This document shows, one piece after another, positions 1 through 9,289 of a stretch of 64,000 nucleotides of DNA; position 1 is the first letter of the stretch; each line of letters opens with the position of its first letter. The notes below the pieces were generated by a model. The model did no database searches. It was given only the letters and a program-made list of their open reading frames with translations, and had not been told where the DNA came from. The stretch comes from Myroides indicus. GTDB lineage: Bacteria; Bacteroidota; Bacteroidia; Flavobacteriales; Flavobacteriaceae. The stretch spans positions 30,184 to 94,183 of the forward strand of contig NZ_SOAG01000010.1 of NCBI RefSeq assembly GCF_004364575.1, written 5' to 3'. Made by a program: the position numbers and the translations under genes.

Positions 1-1
1 C

Positions 2-646
2 GTCCGAGAAGGAATTACGAACATGCGTCTGGGGATGTTTTTGGAAATTGCCACTACTGCCGGAGCGGTAATAGGTGCCCTAATTTCCACCAACGCTCCT
101 ACTTCTGCTTTAGCCATCATCTTTGGGGCAACTTTAATTTTTTCGTCTGTTAATTCTCTCCGAAAAAAGGAAGATTACCTTATAAAACCCGAAAACTCAA
201 GTATTTTAACTCACAAACTCAAACTCGCAAGTACCTACCCTACTCCATCTGGAGAAATGGTGCATTATGGCATGACTAATATAGTAGGCGGTTTTAGCAT
301 GATGGGACTGGCCGGCATGATGTCTGGTTTGTTAGGAATTGGTTCCGGAGCTTTCAAGGTAATTGCAATGGATACCATTATGAAAGTTCCTTTTAAAGTA
401 TCAACTACTACAAGCAATTTTATGATGGGGGTTACTGCTATTGCCAGTTCTGTGATTTATATTCAAAAGGGATATATTGAACCTAGTATCTGCATGCCGG
501 TTATTATTGGTGTTTTAATTGGCGCAATGGTTGGGGCTAAAGTTCTGGTCAAAGCCAATACCAAAAAACTAAAAGTATTTTTTGCCTTATTAATTTTTGT
601 TCTGGCAATTAATATGATTTATAACGGAATAGTTGGAAAAATTTAA
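2..646 (+). CDS. TauE/SafE family anion permease, 5' end outside the window
   Basis: Integral membrane permease of the TauE/SafE family, which exports sulfite, sulfoacetate or related anions. The frame is open to the first base and reads VREGITN before the first methionine (base 23). That matches the middle of the family (the conserved NMRLG stretch), so the true start lies upstream. The visible part has several hydrophobic segments and a glycine-rich GLLGIGSGAFKV motif near residue 110, the second of the family's two repeated motifs. A DUF1634 gene follows after 9 bases, the usual partner. Substrate cannot be read from sequence. Confidence 0.85.
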   Translation, partial: VREGITNMRLGMFLEIATTAGAVIGALISTNAPTSALAIIFGATLIFSSVNSLRKKEDYLIKPENSSILTHKLKLASTYPTPSGEMVHYGMTNIVGGFSMMGLAGMMSGLLGIGSGAFKVIAMDTIMKVPFKVSTTTSNFMMGVTAIASSVIYIQKGYIEPSICMPVIIGVLIGAMVGAKVLVKANTKKLKVFFALLIFVLAINMIYNGIVGKI

Positions 647-655
647 AGTGTACAC

Positions 656-1045
656 ATGATGTCTACAAAATTCACTGATAAAGACTTACAAATTATCATT
701 GGCAATGTATTGCGATATGGTGTTTGGCTAGCATTAACTGTTGCTTTGATAGGAGGATTCATCTTATTGCTTTCTAGTTCAGAACAGACTATTGACTTTC
801 AAAACTTTACAATAAAAGATAATAATCTTTTTGAAGTATTTAACGCGATTATAGCTGGAGTTAAGCAAGGCAATGGTGAAGCAATTATCTTTTTGGGAAT
901 TATCTTTTTATTTCTGACACCCGCTTTGCGATTGGTATTGTCTTTAATTTCTTTTTTTTTAGAAAAAGACCGACTTTATGTTTTTATTACACTTATTGTT
1001 ATCGGAATTATAGTCTTAAGTGTTTCTTTCGGTTTTTCTCATTAA
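656..1045 (+). CDS. DUF1634 family membrane protein
   Basis: A 129-residue protein with three predicted transmembrane segments (about residues 20-40, 80-98 and 105-126), fitting the DUF1634 family. DUF1634 genes commonly sit directly after TauE/SafE permeases, as here with a 9-base gap, so the two are probably co-transcribed and may form one transport unit. That functional link is inference; no catalytic residues are apparent. Length is typical for the family. Confidence 0.75.
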   Translation: MMSTKFTDKDLQIIIGNVLRYGVWLALTVALIGGFILLLSSSEQTIDFQNFTIKDNNLFEVFNAIIAGVKQGNGEAIIFLGIIFLFLTPALRLVLSLISFFLEKDRLYVFITLIVIGIIVLSVSFGFSH

Positions 1046-1051
1046 ATATTT

Positions 1052-1059
1052 TAAATTTG
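1052..1059 (+). promoter_or_regulatory. Candidate -7 box of the gldA promoter
   Basis: TAAATTTG fits the Bacteroidota -7 consensus TAnnTTTG and lies 22 bases before the gldA ATG, between the stop of the DUF1634 gene and gldA. No clear -33 TTG at standard spacing was found, so this is tentative. Confidence 0.35.
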
Positions 1060-1081
1060 TTTTCTCTATAAATACATTCCA

Positions 1082-1981
1082 ATGTCATTAACTGTACAAA
1101 ATATAAGTAAATTTTATGGCGACCAAAAAGCGCTGGACAACGTTAGTTTCCAAATTCCGAAAGGACAGATTGTTGGTTTTTTAGGACCAAACGGTGCCGG
1201 AAAGTCTACTTTGATGAAAATTTTAACCACTTATATTGAAAGTGATTCAGGCGAAGCATATGTCAATGATTTTAATATTAAAACAGAAGCTAAAAAAGTA
1301 CAGCAATCTATTGGATATCTGCCAGAACATAATCCGCTGTATTTGGATATGTATGTAAGAGAATACTTAAAATTTAACGCCGATATTTATAAAGTGCATA
1401 AAAATCGAATTGAAGAAGTAATTGAATTGACAGGATTACTGCCCGAATCACACAAAAAAATAGGTCAGCTTTCCAAAGGATATCGCCAAAGAGTTGGCTT
1501 GGCAACTGCTTTGTTACACGATCCCCAGGTTTTAATTTTAGACGAACCAACCACCGGCTTGGATCCAAACCAACTTGCAGACATTAGGGAACTGATAAAA
1601 AACATTGGTAAAGACAAAACCGTCTTCTTATCTACCCATATTATGCAGGAAGTAGAAGCTATTTGCGAACGTGTTATTTTTATCAAAAAAGGACAGATTG
1701 TTCAGGATCAGATTCTAGCCGAAATCCTTGAAAAGAAGAATGAGCAGGTTATTTCTGTTGAATTTGACTATAAAATTGAAATTGAATTCATTAAGCGAAT
1801 GCCCAAGCTAATCCGCGCTACTCATATTCACGATACGCAATGGGAGTTGATTTTTCCTTCGGAAGGAGATTACAGAACAGCGGTATATGATTTTGCTCAA
1901 TCACAAGGCTTAAAAACACTTTCCTTACAGGTAAAAAATAAAAATCTAGAAAAACTATTTAGAGAAATTACGGCGGAATAA
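1082..1981 (+). CDS. gldA: Gliding motility ABC transporter ATP-binding protein GldA
   Basis: ATPase subunit of the GldA-GldF-GldG ABC transporter associated with gliding motility in Flavobacterium. At 299 residues it matches GldA length. Visible motifs are Walker A GPNGAGKST (residues about 37-45), signature LSKGYRQR (about 130), and Walker B VLILDEPTTGLDP (about 153-165), followed by an STH switch histidine. gldF and gldG are not adjacent, in line with gldA standing apart in Flavobacterium. The C-terminal third (about 220-299) is divergent, as usual for this subgroup. A general ABC ATPase is the alternative. Confidence 0.85.
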   Translation: MSLTVQNISKFYGDQKALDNVSFQIPKGQIVGFLGPNGAGKSTLMKILTTYIESDSGEAYVNDFNIKTEAKKVQQSIGYLPEHNPLYLDMYVREYLKFNADIYKVHKNRIEEVIELTGLLPESHKKIGQLSKGYRQRVGLATALLHDPQVLILDEPTTGLDPNQLADIRELIKNIGKDKTVFLSTHIMQEVEAICERVIFIKKGQIVQDQILAEILEKKNEQVISVEFDYKIEIEFIKRMPKLIRATHIHDTQWELIFPSEGDYRTAVYDFAQSQGLKTLSLQVKNKNLEKLFREITAE

Positions 1982-2026
1982 TTTTTTCTTCTGTTTTTAA
2001 ATATTCTCAAAACATCTATAATGTGA

Positions 2027-2598
2027 ATAAAAACATCCGTTTCAAAGGACATTAAAGTACCCTCAATAAATTCTTTAGTAAAAAGCATTAAGACTAAAGA
2101 AGGTATTAAAACGCTTGAAATAGAATCTGATAAATGATTTAGTAAATATCAAGAAACAGATTATGAGACTTCTAAATATGAAAAACTATACAATAACTAT
2201 GAAAAAAAATTGTGTATAATATGTTATACTACACTTTATTATCAATATGTTCCTGAAATTTTACTATCTTCAACTTGAAAAGTAATCAATAATACCTACA
2301 AAGTATTGAGTGTTAATAACTTTAAAAACGAAAATAGAAAAATTGGCAGCATGGAGATGATTGGAATGAGATAGTAGGCAGAGATTTAATGGAGCTATCA
2401 TTAGAAGGTTTAATTGAAAGAAAACCACGCTATTTAAAATCTTTGATTACTTTTCAACAAATAATTAATAGTTATGCTACTTGCGGAGAAAAGGCAAAAA
2501 TGGTAAATGAACTTTCAAAGTCCGAAAAATCTTTTACCGATGAATTTTTTATGGTTGACGAAAATGAATTAGCAAGAGTATTCGGGTTAAAGATTTAA
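2027..2598 (+). pseudogene. Decayed ORF of unknown function
   Basis: Between gldA and the acetyltransferase genes an open frame can be followed only through damage. Reading from 2027 gives SINSLVKSIKTKEGIKTLEI, then a TGA at 2135, about 45 more plausible codons, a TGA at 2276, and a frame change near an A-run at 2338-2343. The reading then continues in another frame to the TAA at 2596-2598. The last part has an ATG at 2389 and would give 69 residues, but the similar residue composition before it suggests a C-terminal fragment. No family was recognised. Confidence 0.5.
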
Positions 2599-2817
2599 TG
2601 AGGTCCTATAATATATCATTAATTGATCAATTTTTGATATGAGATACGATTCCCCAGAAAAGTATATAGATTTAAACCTGAAGTTAATTGAACAAACAAA
2701 AGGATTCGGTCCAAAAAGAATATCAACCAAGTCAGACAAACAGTGCTTAAATAATTTTAGTTTACAAATTAATCCTAAAAATAAATTCTTTTTCTCCATC
2801 AATCAACCCAATTGTTT

Positions 2818-3360
2818 TTAACCAATGGAATGCTGATTCCATTTTGCTTTAGTGATTTCATATATATAGTTCAATTTTGATGCTTCACCAAAATAGGTTA
2901 CTTCCTGTTTCCCAATTTTTTCAGCATCAATTCGCCCAATAGCAATCTGAGAGCGGATATTGTCTGCTCCAATATGAAAATAAACTTTGGTAACAAACTG
3001 AAAAATATAATCTAATATCAAGATTTTTACTGATTTATTGACACCCTTACCCCAATATTCAACTGCATAAAATGTATAACCTATATATATGCTGTTTCTC
3101 TTTTTACTCAAATCATAAAAGCGTGTACTCCCTATTGTATTTCCTGTTGCCTTATCTACAATTCTGAACGCGCCTTTGCTCTGCATAGCTCCTTTAAAGA
3201 ATGTTCTGAATACTTCTTTTTTCCAACGGTCTTTATTGGGGTGTTGTTTCCATATTTTGGGATCAGATGCCGTAGTATATAAAGTTTCAAAATCATCTTC
3301 CTGTAAAGGATAGAGGATTACTTTCTCGTTTTCTAATATAGGTTGAATATCTAATTTCAT
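2818..3360 (-). CDS. GNAT family N-acetyltransferase (RimJ/RimL type)
   Basis: A 180-residue acetyl-CoA-dependent N-acyltransferase. It opens like RimJ/RimL-type enzymes (LENEKVILYPLQEDDFETLY, residues about 9-28) and carries the strand-turn pattern GNTIGSTRFYDL (about 73-84) and IGYTFYAVEYWGKGVNKSVK (about 93-112), the acetyl-CoA loop region of GNAT folds. Substrate is unknown; such proteins modify ribosomal protein N-termini or small molecules. Two broken GNAT genes lie directly upstream on the same strand, so this is the intact survivor of a small cluster. Confidence 0.8.
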   Translation of the reverse strand: MKLDIQPILENEKVILYPLQEDDFETLYTTASDPKIWKQHPNKDRWKKEVFRTFFKGAMQSKGAFRIVDKATGNTIGSTRFYDLSKKRNSIYIGYTFYAVEYWGKGVNKSVKILILDYIFQFVTKVYFHIGADNIRSQIAIGRIDAEKIGKQEVTYFGEASKLNYIYEITKAKWNQHSIG

Positions 3361-3379
3361 CTCTTTTATTTAATGCTTT

Positions 3380-3900
3380 TTTACAATTTTTTTTCATCAT
3401 GATATCGGTCCGTTTATCATTTCATAATTTGGGAATGTGTTTGTAAAATACCACAAATCCATTTTTCTCATAAAAACGGATAACTCTTTGATTTTTTTCA
3501 AAAGACCTAACCAACCATAATTTACTTTCTTATCATCAGCAAGCTGTATAGCTTTTTCGTACAGTACTTGCCCTACCATTTTTCCATGGTATTCATATAA
3601 AACATAAATCCTTTCTATTTCAGGCTCATTGTTGTCTTCCTGTTCGGTTTGGGAACCTACAAAATTTAATTTCAGACAACCTACAACTGTACTATTTATG
3701 AAAGCAGCAAAGTGAAACTCCGATTATTCATCATTAAATTCTTCGGTTAGCTTTTCAATAGGGAAACCCTCCTTTAAGTATTTATACATATTTTCTTTAG
3801 TATTACTTTCTACAAAAGTTTCAAAAAATGTTTTTCATCCAATTTCCTGTAGTAAAATCATATCTTGAAGAGTTACTTTTCTAATTACTATATTTTTCAT
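3380..3900 (-). pseudogene. Broken GNAT acetyltransferase
   Basis: From an ATG at 3898-3900 the minus strand reads MKNIVIRKVTLQDMILLQEI, a typical GNAT beginning. It is then interrupted by TGA where a Trp codon is expected and by TAA in the middle, and needs one frame change near 3498. Across these breaks a full GNAT sequence can be reassembled: EPEIERIYVLYEYHGK (acetyl-CoA site), KKVNYGWLG, then after the shift FEKNQRVIRFYEKNGF, the standard C-terminal GNAT helix. At least three disabling changes make it a clear pseudogene. The 3' boundary is approximate. Confidence 0.85.
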
Positions 3901-3906
3901 TTTCAC

Positions 3907-4085
3907 CTTAAATAAGCCATTCTGTATTTTCATCTGCTCTCAAACGTTCGTAAAATCTTTTTCCAACTCATTCCATGGAGCAACCATCCATTTATCTGTA
4001 TGCAATTATGTATTTCTGCCTGCTGTTTTAATGCATACATGAGCTTTTTGCCAGTCTGCCTTCGGGAATACGTAATGTAAAAACA
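3907..4085 (-). pseudogene. C-terminal remnant of a second GNAT acetyltransferase
   Basis: Upstream of the first GNAT pseudogene and separated from it by 6 bases. The minus strand reads TGKKLMYALKQQAEIHNCIQ, then after one frame change KWMVAPWNELEKDF, and after a second VGKRFYERLRADENTEWLI and a stop. This is the last third of a GNAT domain (the acetyl-CoA loop helix, then the FYERLGA-like helix) split over three frames. The N-terminal part is gone; the next gene upstream, the acyltransferase, ends at 4087. Confidence 0.75.
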
Positions 4086-4086
4086 A

Positions 4087-4890
4087 CTAAAACTCTCTTT
4101 GTTTATTAAGCTCTTTTTCCTGCTCAAAAAATTCCTGAGGAATAACTTTTAAAAAAGACGGATGCTGCTCTATCGCCATTTCTACTTTTTCCACAATACT
4201 CTCTATTGAATCTTTTTCATAATCAATATCCAATGGTTTTTTAATAACCATAGATTGCAGAATCCCCTTCTTTTTGAGGTGCAGACCTTTTTTGTCAAAA
4301 GATCGCCTAAAACCCTCTATCACAATCGGTACCACGATAGGCTTATAATTTTTAATTATATATGCAGTTCCCTTGCGGATAGGTTTAAAAGACTTAGTTG
4401 TACCCTGCGGAAACGTAATTACCCAGCCATCGTCTAAAGCTAACTTTATACTTTGTACCTGATTTTTATCTACTTCTTTTTTTTCGGTTAACTCCTTTCC
4501 GTTACTACGCCAGGTTCTGTCAACTTTAATAGCACCCACATACGCCATAATTCTGGGGAGCAATCCTTTTTTCATAGTCTCTGAAGCTGCAACGTAATAT
4601 ATATTTAATTTAGGTTTCCAGATATACATAATATTTTTAATAGAATCTGAACGCCCTTTTAAGCTGGCATTAAAAACGTGATACATTGCCACAACATCGG
4701 CAAAATAGGTTTGGTGATTAGATATAAATAACACATTTTTATCAGGAAGATTTCGCAGAATCTCAGAACCTTCGATCTGCAAATCATTAAATCCTCTGAA
4801 GCGTTGGTGCGTGGCAAATCCAAAAACTCGAATTATCCATTTTTTTAAAAACAAAATATGTCCAAAAGGATTTCTCTTAAATATCCCCAT
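4087..4890 (-). CDS. 1-acyl-sn-glycerol-3-phosphate acyltransferase-like protein (PlsC family)
   Basis: A 267-residue lysophospholipid acyltransferase-fold protein, expected to transfer a fatty acyl group to a lysophosphatidate-like or lipid acceptor at the membrane. The catalytic HX4D motif is visible as NHQTYFAD (about residues 57-64). Block III is seen as TFPQGTTKS (about 155-163, FPEGT type with Gln for Glu), followed by a hydrophobic VVPIVIEGF. Several PlsC-like paralogues exist in Flavobacteriaceae, including aminolipid acyltransferases, so the acceptor is uncertain. The 3' end abuts the GNAT remnant. Confidence 0.8.
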   Translation of the reverse strand: MGIFKRNPFGHILFLKKWIIRVFGFATHQRFRGFNDLQIEGSEILRNLPDKNVLFISNHQTYFADVVAMYHVFNASLKGRSDSIKNIMYIWKPKLNIYYVAASETMKKGLLPRIMAYVGAIKVDRTWRSNGKELTEKKEVDKNQVQSIKLALDDGWVITFPQGTTKSFKPIRKGTAYIIKNYKPIVVPIVIEGFRRSFDKKGLHLKKKGILQSMVIKKPLDIDYEKDSIESIVEKVEMAIEQHPSFLKVIPQEFFEQEKELNKQREF

Positions 4891-4960
4891 AATTTCCTTG
4901 CTTTTTAAGCAGTGTACAAATTTAATTCTTTACGATAAACTCTCCTATATTTATTTTGTC

Positions 4961-5602
4961 TCAATCAAAAACCTGTATTAAAGTTTGCTTTAATTCACTT
5001 AAAATCATTGCCGTTGCACCCCAAATTACTTTTTCTCTGTAAATAAACGCCGGTGTTTTTATAAAATTGCCATATCCTGATTTCATTGTTATATTTTGAA
5101 CAATTTTTTCATCTAATAGTGTTGACATTGGCAATTCTACAATCGCTGCTACTTCATCTGGAGCCATTTTGATATTAAATTGTTCTTTAGCAACACCTAA
5201 ATAAGGATAAACAAAAAAATTACTTGGCGGAATATAAATTTTCGTAAAAGGTTTTATAACTTCTATCTGGTGTGTAAAAATACCGACTTCTTCATTTGTT
5301 TCTCTTAAAGCAGTATGCATCAAATCGACATCTTCTTTTTCATACTTTCCTCCCGGAAATGCTATTTGTCCCGAATGAAGCCCTTTATAAGTAGCTCTTT
5401 CGATAAGCAACAGATAAGTTTCACCCTGTTTAGGGTAAAAAAGCATCATTACCGCCGATTGTTTAGGGTTATGATCTATAAAGTCATCAGCATTTAAAAA
5501 AGGTTCTCTTTCTTTCGGCATCATTAGCCGATGGGCACTTATTCCATTTAGCGCAGTTTGTTTAATCTCGGGAATTTTGTGTAAAAAAGAATCAAATGTC
5601 AT
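4961..5602 (-). CDS. Nudix hydrolase, coenzyme A pyrophosphatase type
   Basis: A 213-residue Nudix enzyme. The Nudix box is seen at about residues 88-110 (GGKYEKED...ALRETNEEVGI), preceded by GLHSGQIAFPGG, the extra motif of CoA/acyl-CoA diphosphatases such as NUDT7 and YeaB/NudL. The likely reaction is hydrolysis of CoA or acyl-CoA to phosphopantetheine and 3',5'-ADP, using Mg or Mn held by the box glutamates. It is transcribed away from the DUF4268 gene, with 47 bases between the two starts. Confidence 0.85.
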   Translation of the reverse strand: MTFDSFLHKIPEIKQTALNGISAHRLMMPKEREPFLNADDFIDHNPKQSAVMMLFYPKQGETYLLLIERATYKGLHSGQIAFPGGKYEKEDVDLMHTALRETNEEVGIFTHQIEVIKPFTKIYIPPSNFFVYPYLGVAKEQFNIKMAPDEVAAIVELPMSTLLDEKIVQNITMKSGYGNFIKTPAFIYREKVIWGATAMILSELKQTLIQVFD

Positions 5603-5649
5603 AAGTTTGCTCTAATTAATATGCACAATAAATTTACAATTTTTAGACC

Positions 5650-6093
5650 ATGTTTAGCAAAGAAGAGGCACAAAGAATAAAAAAAGAGTTTTGGACATCA
5701 TTTGCAGAGGCCTATCCTCGCAAATGGCTATTGCACGATACAAAGATAAAAGACGTTTCGCTTAAATTTTATGCCGACAATAAAAAAGCAATGGTTTTAT
5801 TGGATATTGAACCTAAAAGCCAAGAAAAAAGAAAAATTTATTTCGAAAAAATAGAATCCTTAAAATCTATCTTGCTTGATGAATATTTAGAAGGCGCTAT
5901 TTTTGAAAAAGATTTTCATCTTGAAAACGGAAAAGTAATCAGCCGGATTTGGGTTCAGTTAAACGCTGTTTGCATTAATAATAAACAAACCTGGAATAAT
6001 ATCTTTGATTTTTTTAATGATAAAATGACTAATTTTGAAATGTTTTTTTTGGAATACGAAGATTATATTCGCGATTTAGAAATAAACACTTAA
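5650..6093 (+). CDS. DUF4268 domain protein
   Basis: A 147-residue soluble protein of the DUF4268 type, found widely in Bacteroidota. It starts with FSKEEAQRIKKEFWTSF and contains the charged pattern FEKDFHLENGKVISRIWVQL (about 86-106). Function is unknown; similar domains sit at the C-terminus of some restriction-like proteins elsewhere, but here the domain stands alone. There is no signal peptide. The outer-membrane protein gene begins 38 bases downstream. Confidence 0.75.
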   Translation: MFSKEEAQRIKKEFWTSFAEAYPRKWLLHDTKIKDVSLKFYADNKKAMVLLDIEPKSQEKRKIYFEKIESLKSILLDEYLEGAIFEKDFHLENGKVISRIWVQLNAVCINNKQTWNNIFDFFNDKMTNFEMFFLEYEDYIRDLEINT

Positions 6094-6131
6094 TTTTATC
6101 GTTTACAGATATAATTCTATCCAAACAGTAA

Positions 6132-7949
6132 ATGCGCATTTGTATTCCGTTAATATTATTTTTTTTCTTATTTTTTAGTACCTCTATCCTTGCACAAGAG
6201 GTAAAAACTATCGCACAAGACACTGTTGTCAACAATAAACCGGAACTTATTAACAAAAAGACAAAATTAGGAAGGTTCTTCAATAAGTTAATACTAAAAA
6301 GTAATAAAAGACTTATCTCTAACACACCTGAAATCCAAAACAGCCAACATCTTGAATTAGGACAAGGCAAAATAATCCGAAATATAAATATTACGACCTT
6401 AGACCCTTTTGGCTATTCAGATTCGGATTCTCTAAAAAAACCAGATAAAAAACTAGAAGCCTTAGGAAATAATTTACACCTTAAAACAAAGAAATTTACA
6501 ATCCGAAATTTTTTACTTTTTAAAGAGGGTGATATATTTGACTCACTCAAAGTCAGAGAAAGTGAGCGTTTAATTCGTACACAGCGCTATGTAAGACGAG
6601 TTTCTATTTATCCCATTCCCATTACTAATTCTCCCGATTCGGTTGATATTTTGGTGCGCGAATTAGATTCATGGAGTATTTACCCCACAGGATCCTTATC
6701 TACTTCAAGCGGAAGACTCAGACTTAACGATCGGAATTTTGGAGGATTCGGTCATGATTTAACAGTGCAATACCAACGCAGGTTTAGCGAAAAAAGTGAC
6801 GGTTACATGTTTAACTATCGCGTAAACAATATTCAAAACACCTTTGTCCGAACCGAACTGCAGTACAATTTAGATGTTTGGGGCAACTATATCAAAAGCG
6901 CAGCAGTTGATCGACCTTTTTATTCTCCTTATGCAAAATGGGCAGCTGGAGCTAGTTTATACCAACGCTTTTTACGCGATTCTCTCCCCGACAAAAGTAT
7001 GACTTATAAGCTTCAAGCTTTTAAATATAATACTTTCGACATTTGGGCAGGATATTCTATTCCTCTTTTTAAAAAATATGATAACCAGCCTGTTATAACC
7101 AATTTAAGAACATCTTTTAGGTTTAACAATCAAAAATTTATAGAATCTCCGGAATATGCCTATGATACTTTAGGCTATTACCGGGATCAAAAAACATATT
7201 TAGCTTCTATCAGTCTAAGCTCTATTAATTTTATTCGGGATCGCTTTATCTTTCATTACAATTTAATTGAAGACGTTCCGGTAGGAAAAATTTTTGCAAT
7301 TACTGGTGGTTTTAAAGACCAATATCGCAAACGGAGGTCTTATTTTGGTGCAAAATTAGCCATGGGCGGATATACCAAACTCGGCTATTTTGCTACAGAT
7401 TTGGAATGGGGGAGTTATTTTTACGGTCGCCACGCCGAACAAGGTGCTTTTAAATTTGAAGGTACTTATTTTACGAAATTATTCATATGGGGAGACTGGC
7501 GTTTCAGGCATTTTTTTAATCCTCAATTACTAATCGGATATAACAGATATGACCACGTTGGGGACGAACTTAGAGTTGAAAGCGTTATTCAAGGAATCCG
7601 AGCATCAAAGGTAACAGGTATTAGAAGATTATCTCTCGCATATCAATGGCAATCTTACGCTCCATATGAATGGAAAGGTTTTCGTTTTAACCCTTTTTTA
7701 AGTATTGAAGGAGCCTTTATCGGAGATGGCAGCAAACAATTTTTAGACCCTAAATTGTACTCCAGAATCAGTCTTGGTTTTGTGGCAAATAACGACTACC
7801 TCGTATTTAGCAGTATTGCTATTTCGTTAGTATATTACCCTACGATGCCAGATTCCGGACACAGCGTTTTCTTTGCTAATTCCAGACAGTATAACGTTGA
7901 TTTACCAAGTTTTAATTACGCCAGACCGCAAACCGTGTCGTATTACTAA
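6132..7949 (+). CDS. BamA/TamA-like outer-membrane beta-barrel protein
   Basis: A 605-residue secreted protein with an N-terminal signal peptide (residues about 1-22, ending ILAQ). A POTRA-like segment follows (about 115-185: LLFKEGDIFDSLKVRESERL, then RRVSIYPIPI and VDILVRELDSW). The remaining roughly 400 residues alternate polar and aromatic as in an outer-membrane barrel, with many Tyr and Phe. This architecture matches BamA/TamA-like or surface-antigen D15-type proteins of Flavobacteriaceae. It is far shorter than BamA, so a role in assembly of a specific outer-membrane substrate is possible but unproven. Confidence 0.7.
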   Translation: MRICIPLILFFFLFFSTSILAQEVKTIAQDTVVNNKPELINKKTKLGRFFNKLILKSNKRLISNTPEIQNSQHLELGQGKIIRNINITTLDPFGYSDSDSLKKPDKKLEALGNNLHLKTKKFTIRNFLLFKEGDIFDSLKVRESERLIRTQRYVRRVSIYPIPITNSPDSVDILVRELDSWSIYPTGSLSTSSGRLRLNDRNFGGFGHDLTVQYQRRFSEKSDGYMFNYRVNNIQNTFVRTELQYNLDVWGNYIKSAAVDRPFYSPYAKWAAGASLYQRFLRDSLPDKSMTYKLQAFKYNTFDIWAGYSIPLFKKYDNQPVITNLRTSFRFNNQKFIESPEYAYDTLGYYRDQKTYLASISLSSINFIRDRFIFHYNLIEDVPVGKIFAITGGFKDQYRKRRSYFGAKLAMGGYTKLGYFATDLEWGSYFYGRHAEQGAFKFEGTYFTKLFIWGDWRFRHFFNPQLLIGYNRYDHVGDELRVESVIQGIRASKVTGIRRLSLAYQWQSYAPYEWKGFRFNPFLSIEGAFIGDGSKQFLDPKLYSRISLGFVANNDYLVFSSIAISLVYYPTMPDSGHSVFFANSRQYNVDLPSFNYARPQTVSYY

Positions 7950-7950
7950 T

Positions 7951-7991
7951 AAAAAAATCAGTAAGTCTTTTTAAGGCTTACTGATTTTTTT
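7951..7991. terminator. Bidirectional terminator between convergent genes
   Basis: A 15-bp stem (AAAAAAATCAGTAAG at 7951-7965 pairing with CTTACTGATTTTTTT at 7977-7991) with an 11-base loop and terminal A and T runs. It sits immediately after the outer-membrane protein stop and before the convergent GlmU-like gene, so it can serve both strands. Confidence 0.85.
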
Positions 7992-8007
7992 AAAGTATAA
8001 GACAGTT

Positions 8008-9165
8008 CTATTTGATTTCTGCTAAATATCTTATAATATCCTCATCTTCCGGAGTCAAATCCACACTCCTTCTACTCATAACTATTTTCATGGTTTCTAT
8101 AGCTTTATCAACGTTATAAACTTCCGAAGAATCAATTCCACCCCAAGTAAAACTAGGCAGAAAGGTTGCCGGAAAACCTCCTCCGAAAATACTGCTTGAA
8201 ACACCAACTACGGTTCCGGTATTAAACATTGTATTGATTCCGCTTCTACTGTGATCACCCATCATTAATCCACAGAATTGTAAGCCTGTATTTTCATATT
8301 CCTTTAACTCGTAATTCCACAATTTAATCGGTGCATAATTATTTTTCAGATTAGAATTATTAGTATCTGCTCCCAGATTACACCACTCTCCCAATACCGA
8401 ATTTCCTAAAAAACCATCATGTCCTTTGTTAGAATAGCCAAATATGACTGAATTATTGATTTCTCCTCCCACTCTGCTGTGTGGGCCTACCGTAGTCGCT
8501 CCATAAATTTTAGTTCCCAGTTTTACTTGTGCATGTTCGCATAATGCAAACGGACCTCTTATGACAGACCCTTCCATAATTTCAGCATCTTTACCGATAT
8601 AAATTGGTCCTGTAGAAGCATTCAAAGTTACAAACTCTAATTTAGCGCCTTCTTCAATAAACACATTTTCAGGAGCGATGACGTTATTGCTCTTAGGTAT
8701 AGGCTGAGATATTCTGCCTTCGGTCACTATATCAAAATCGACGCGCAAAACCTCATCATTTTTTTGAAAAATATCCCATGTATGCGCAATTTTTATTAAT
8801 TCTGTTTCATAAGCCAACATTTCGTAACGGTCAAAGTCAACTTCTTCCTGTGTATCCTGAACATAAAAAGCCACTATATCTTCCTCATATACCACTGCCT
8901 GCATAGGTTCCAGATTTACAATCATCTCTACTAATATTTCATTTGGCAAATAAGCAGAATTAATCATTACGTTATTTTCAACTTCTACCATAGGAAACTT
9001 TTGGGATAAGTATTCTTCGGTTACTGTTGTTGTCGTATAACCTAAATATTTTTCCCATTTTTCTCGGATAGTCAGAATTCCTATTCTTATGTCTGCTACA
9101 GGACGTGTGAAAGTAAAAGGCAGCAAAGCTCCTCTCACCTCGCCGTCAAATAAAATATAGTTCAT
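8008..9165 (-). CDS. GlmU family protein (putative sugar-1-phosphate nucleotidyl/acetyltransferase)
   Basis: A 385-residue member of the alternative bacteroidal GlmU-like family, proposed to act in UDP-N-acetylglucosamine synthesis. The N-terminal part (LLPFTFTRPVADIRIGILTI, about 14-33) is the family hallmark. Residues about 160-360 form a left-handed beta-helix of hexapeptide repeats (for example IYIGKDAEIMEGSVIRGPF), as in acetyltransferases. It lacks the classical N-terminal LAAGxGTRM pyrophosphorylase signature, as is usual in this family, so the exact reaction is uncertain. Confidence 0.8.
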   Translation of the reverse strand: MNYILFDGEVRGALLPFTFTRPVADIRIGILTIREKWEKYLGYTTTTVTEEYLSQKFPMVEVENNVMINSAYLPNEILVEMIVNLEPMQAVVYEEDIVAFYVQDTQEEVDFDRYEMLAYETELIKIAHTWDIFQKNDEVLRVDFDIVTEGRISQPIPKSNNVIAPENVFIEEGAKLEFVTLNASTGPIYIGKDAEIMEGSVIRGPFALCEHAQVKLGTKIYGATTVGPHSRVGGEINNSVIFGYSNKGHDGFLGNSVLGEWCNLGADTNNSNLKNNYAPIKLWNYELKEYENTGLQFCGLMMGDHSRSGINTMFNTGTVVGVSSSIFGGGFPATFLPSFTWGGIDSSEVYNVDKAIETMKIVMSRRSVDLTPEDEDIIRYLAEIK

Positions 9166-9241
9166 TTTATAATGCTTTAACTCTCAAAGATAGTGGAAAT
9201 CGATAAAAAATTACACTCCACTGCTAATTTTATCCATAAAA

Positions 9242-9267
9242 AAAGCCTCTGTGAAAACAAAGGCTTT
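9242..9267. terminator. Terminator downstream of rpmE2
   Basis: A hairpin AAAGCCT...AGGCTTT with a 12-base loop, preceded by an A-run (T-run on the minus strand). It is placed 23 bases beyond the rpmE2 stop and upstream of the GlmU-like gene. Confidence 0.65.
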
Positions 9268-9289
9268 AATATTGTATTTGTAATTCAAA

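Noticed and set aside
2587..2821. Overlapping small reading frames of 60-71 codons on both strands (2587-2802 minus, 2639-2821 plus)
   Set aside because: They are antisense to each other, lack recognisable motifs, and lie in a patch of decayed genes; neither can be supported as a gene.
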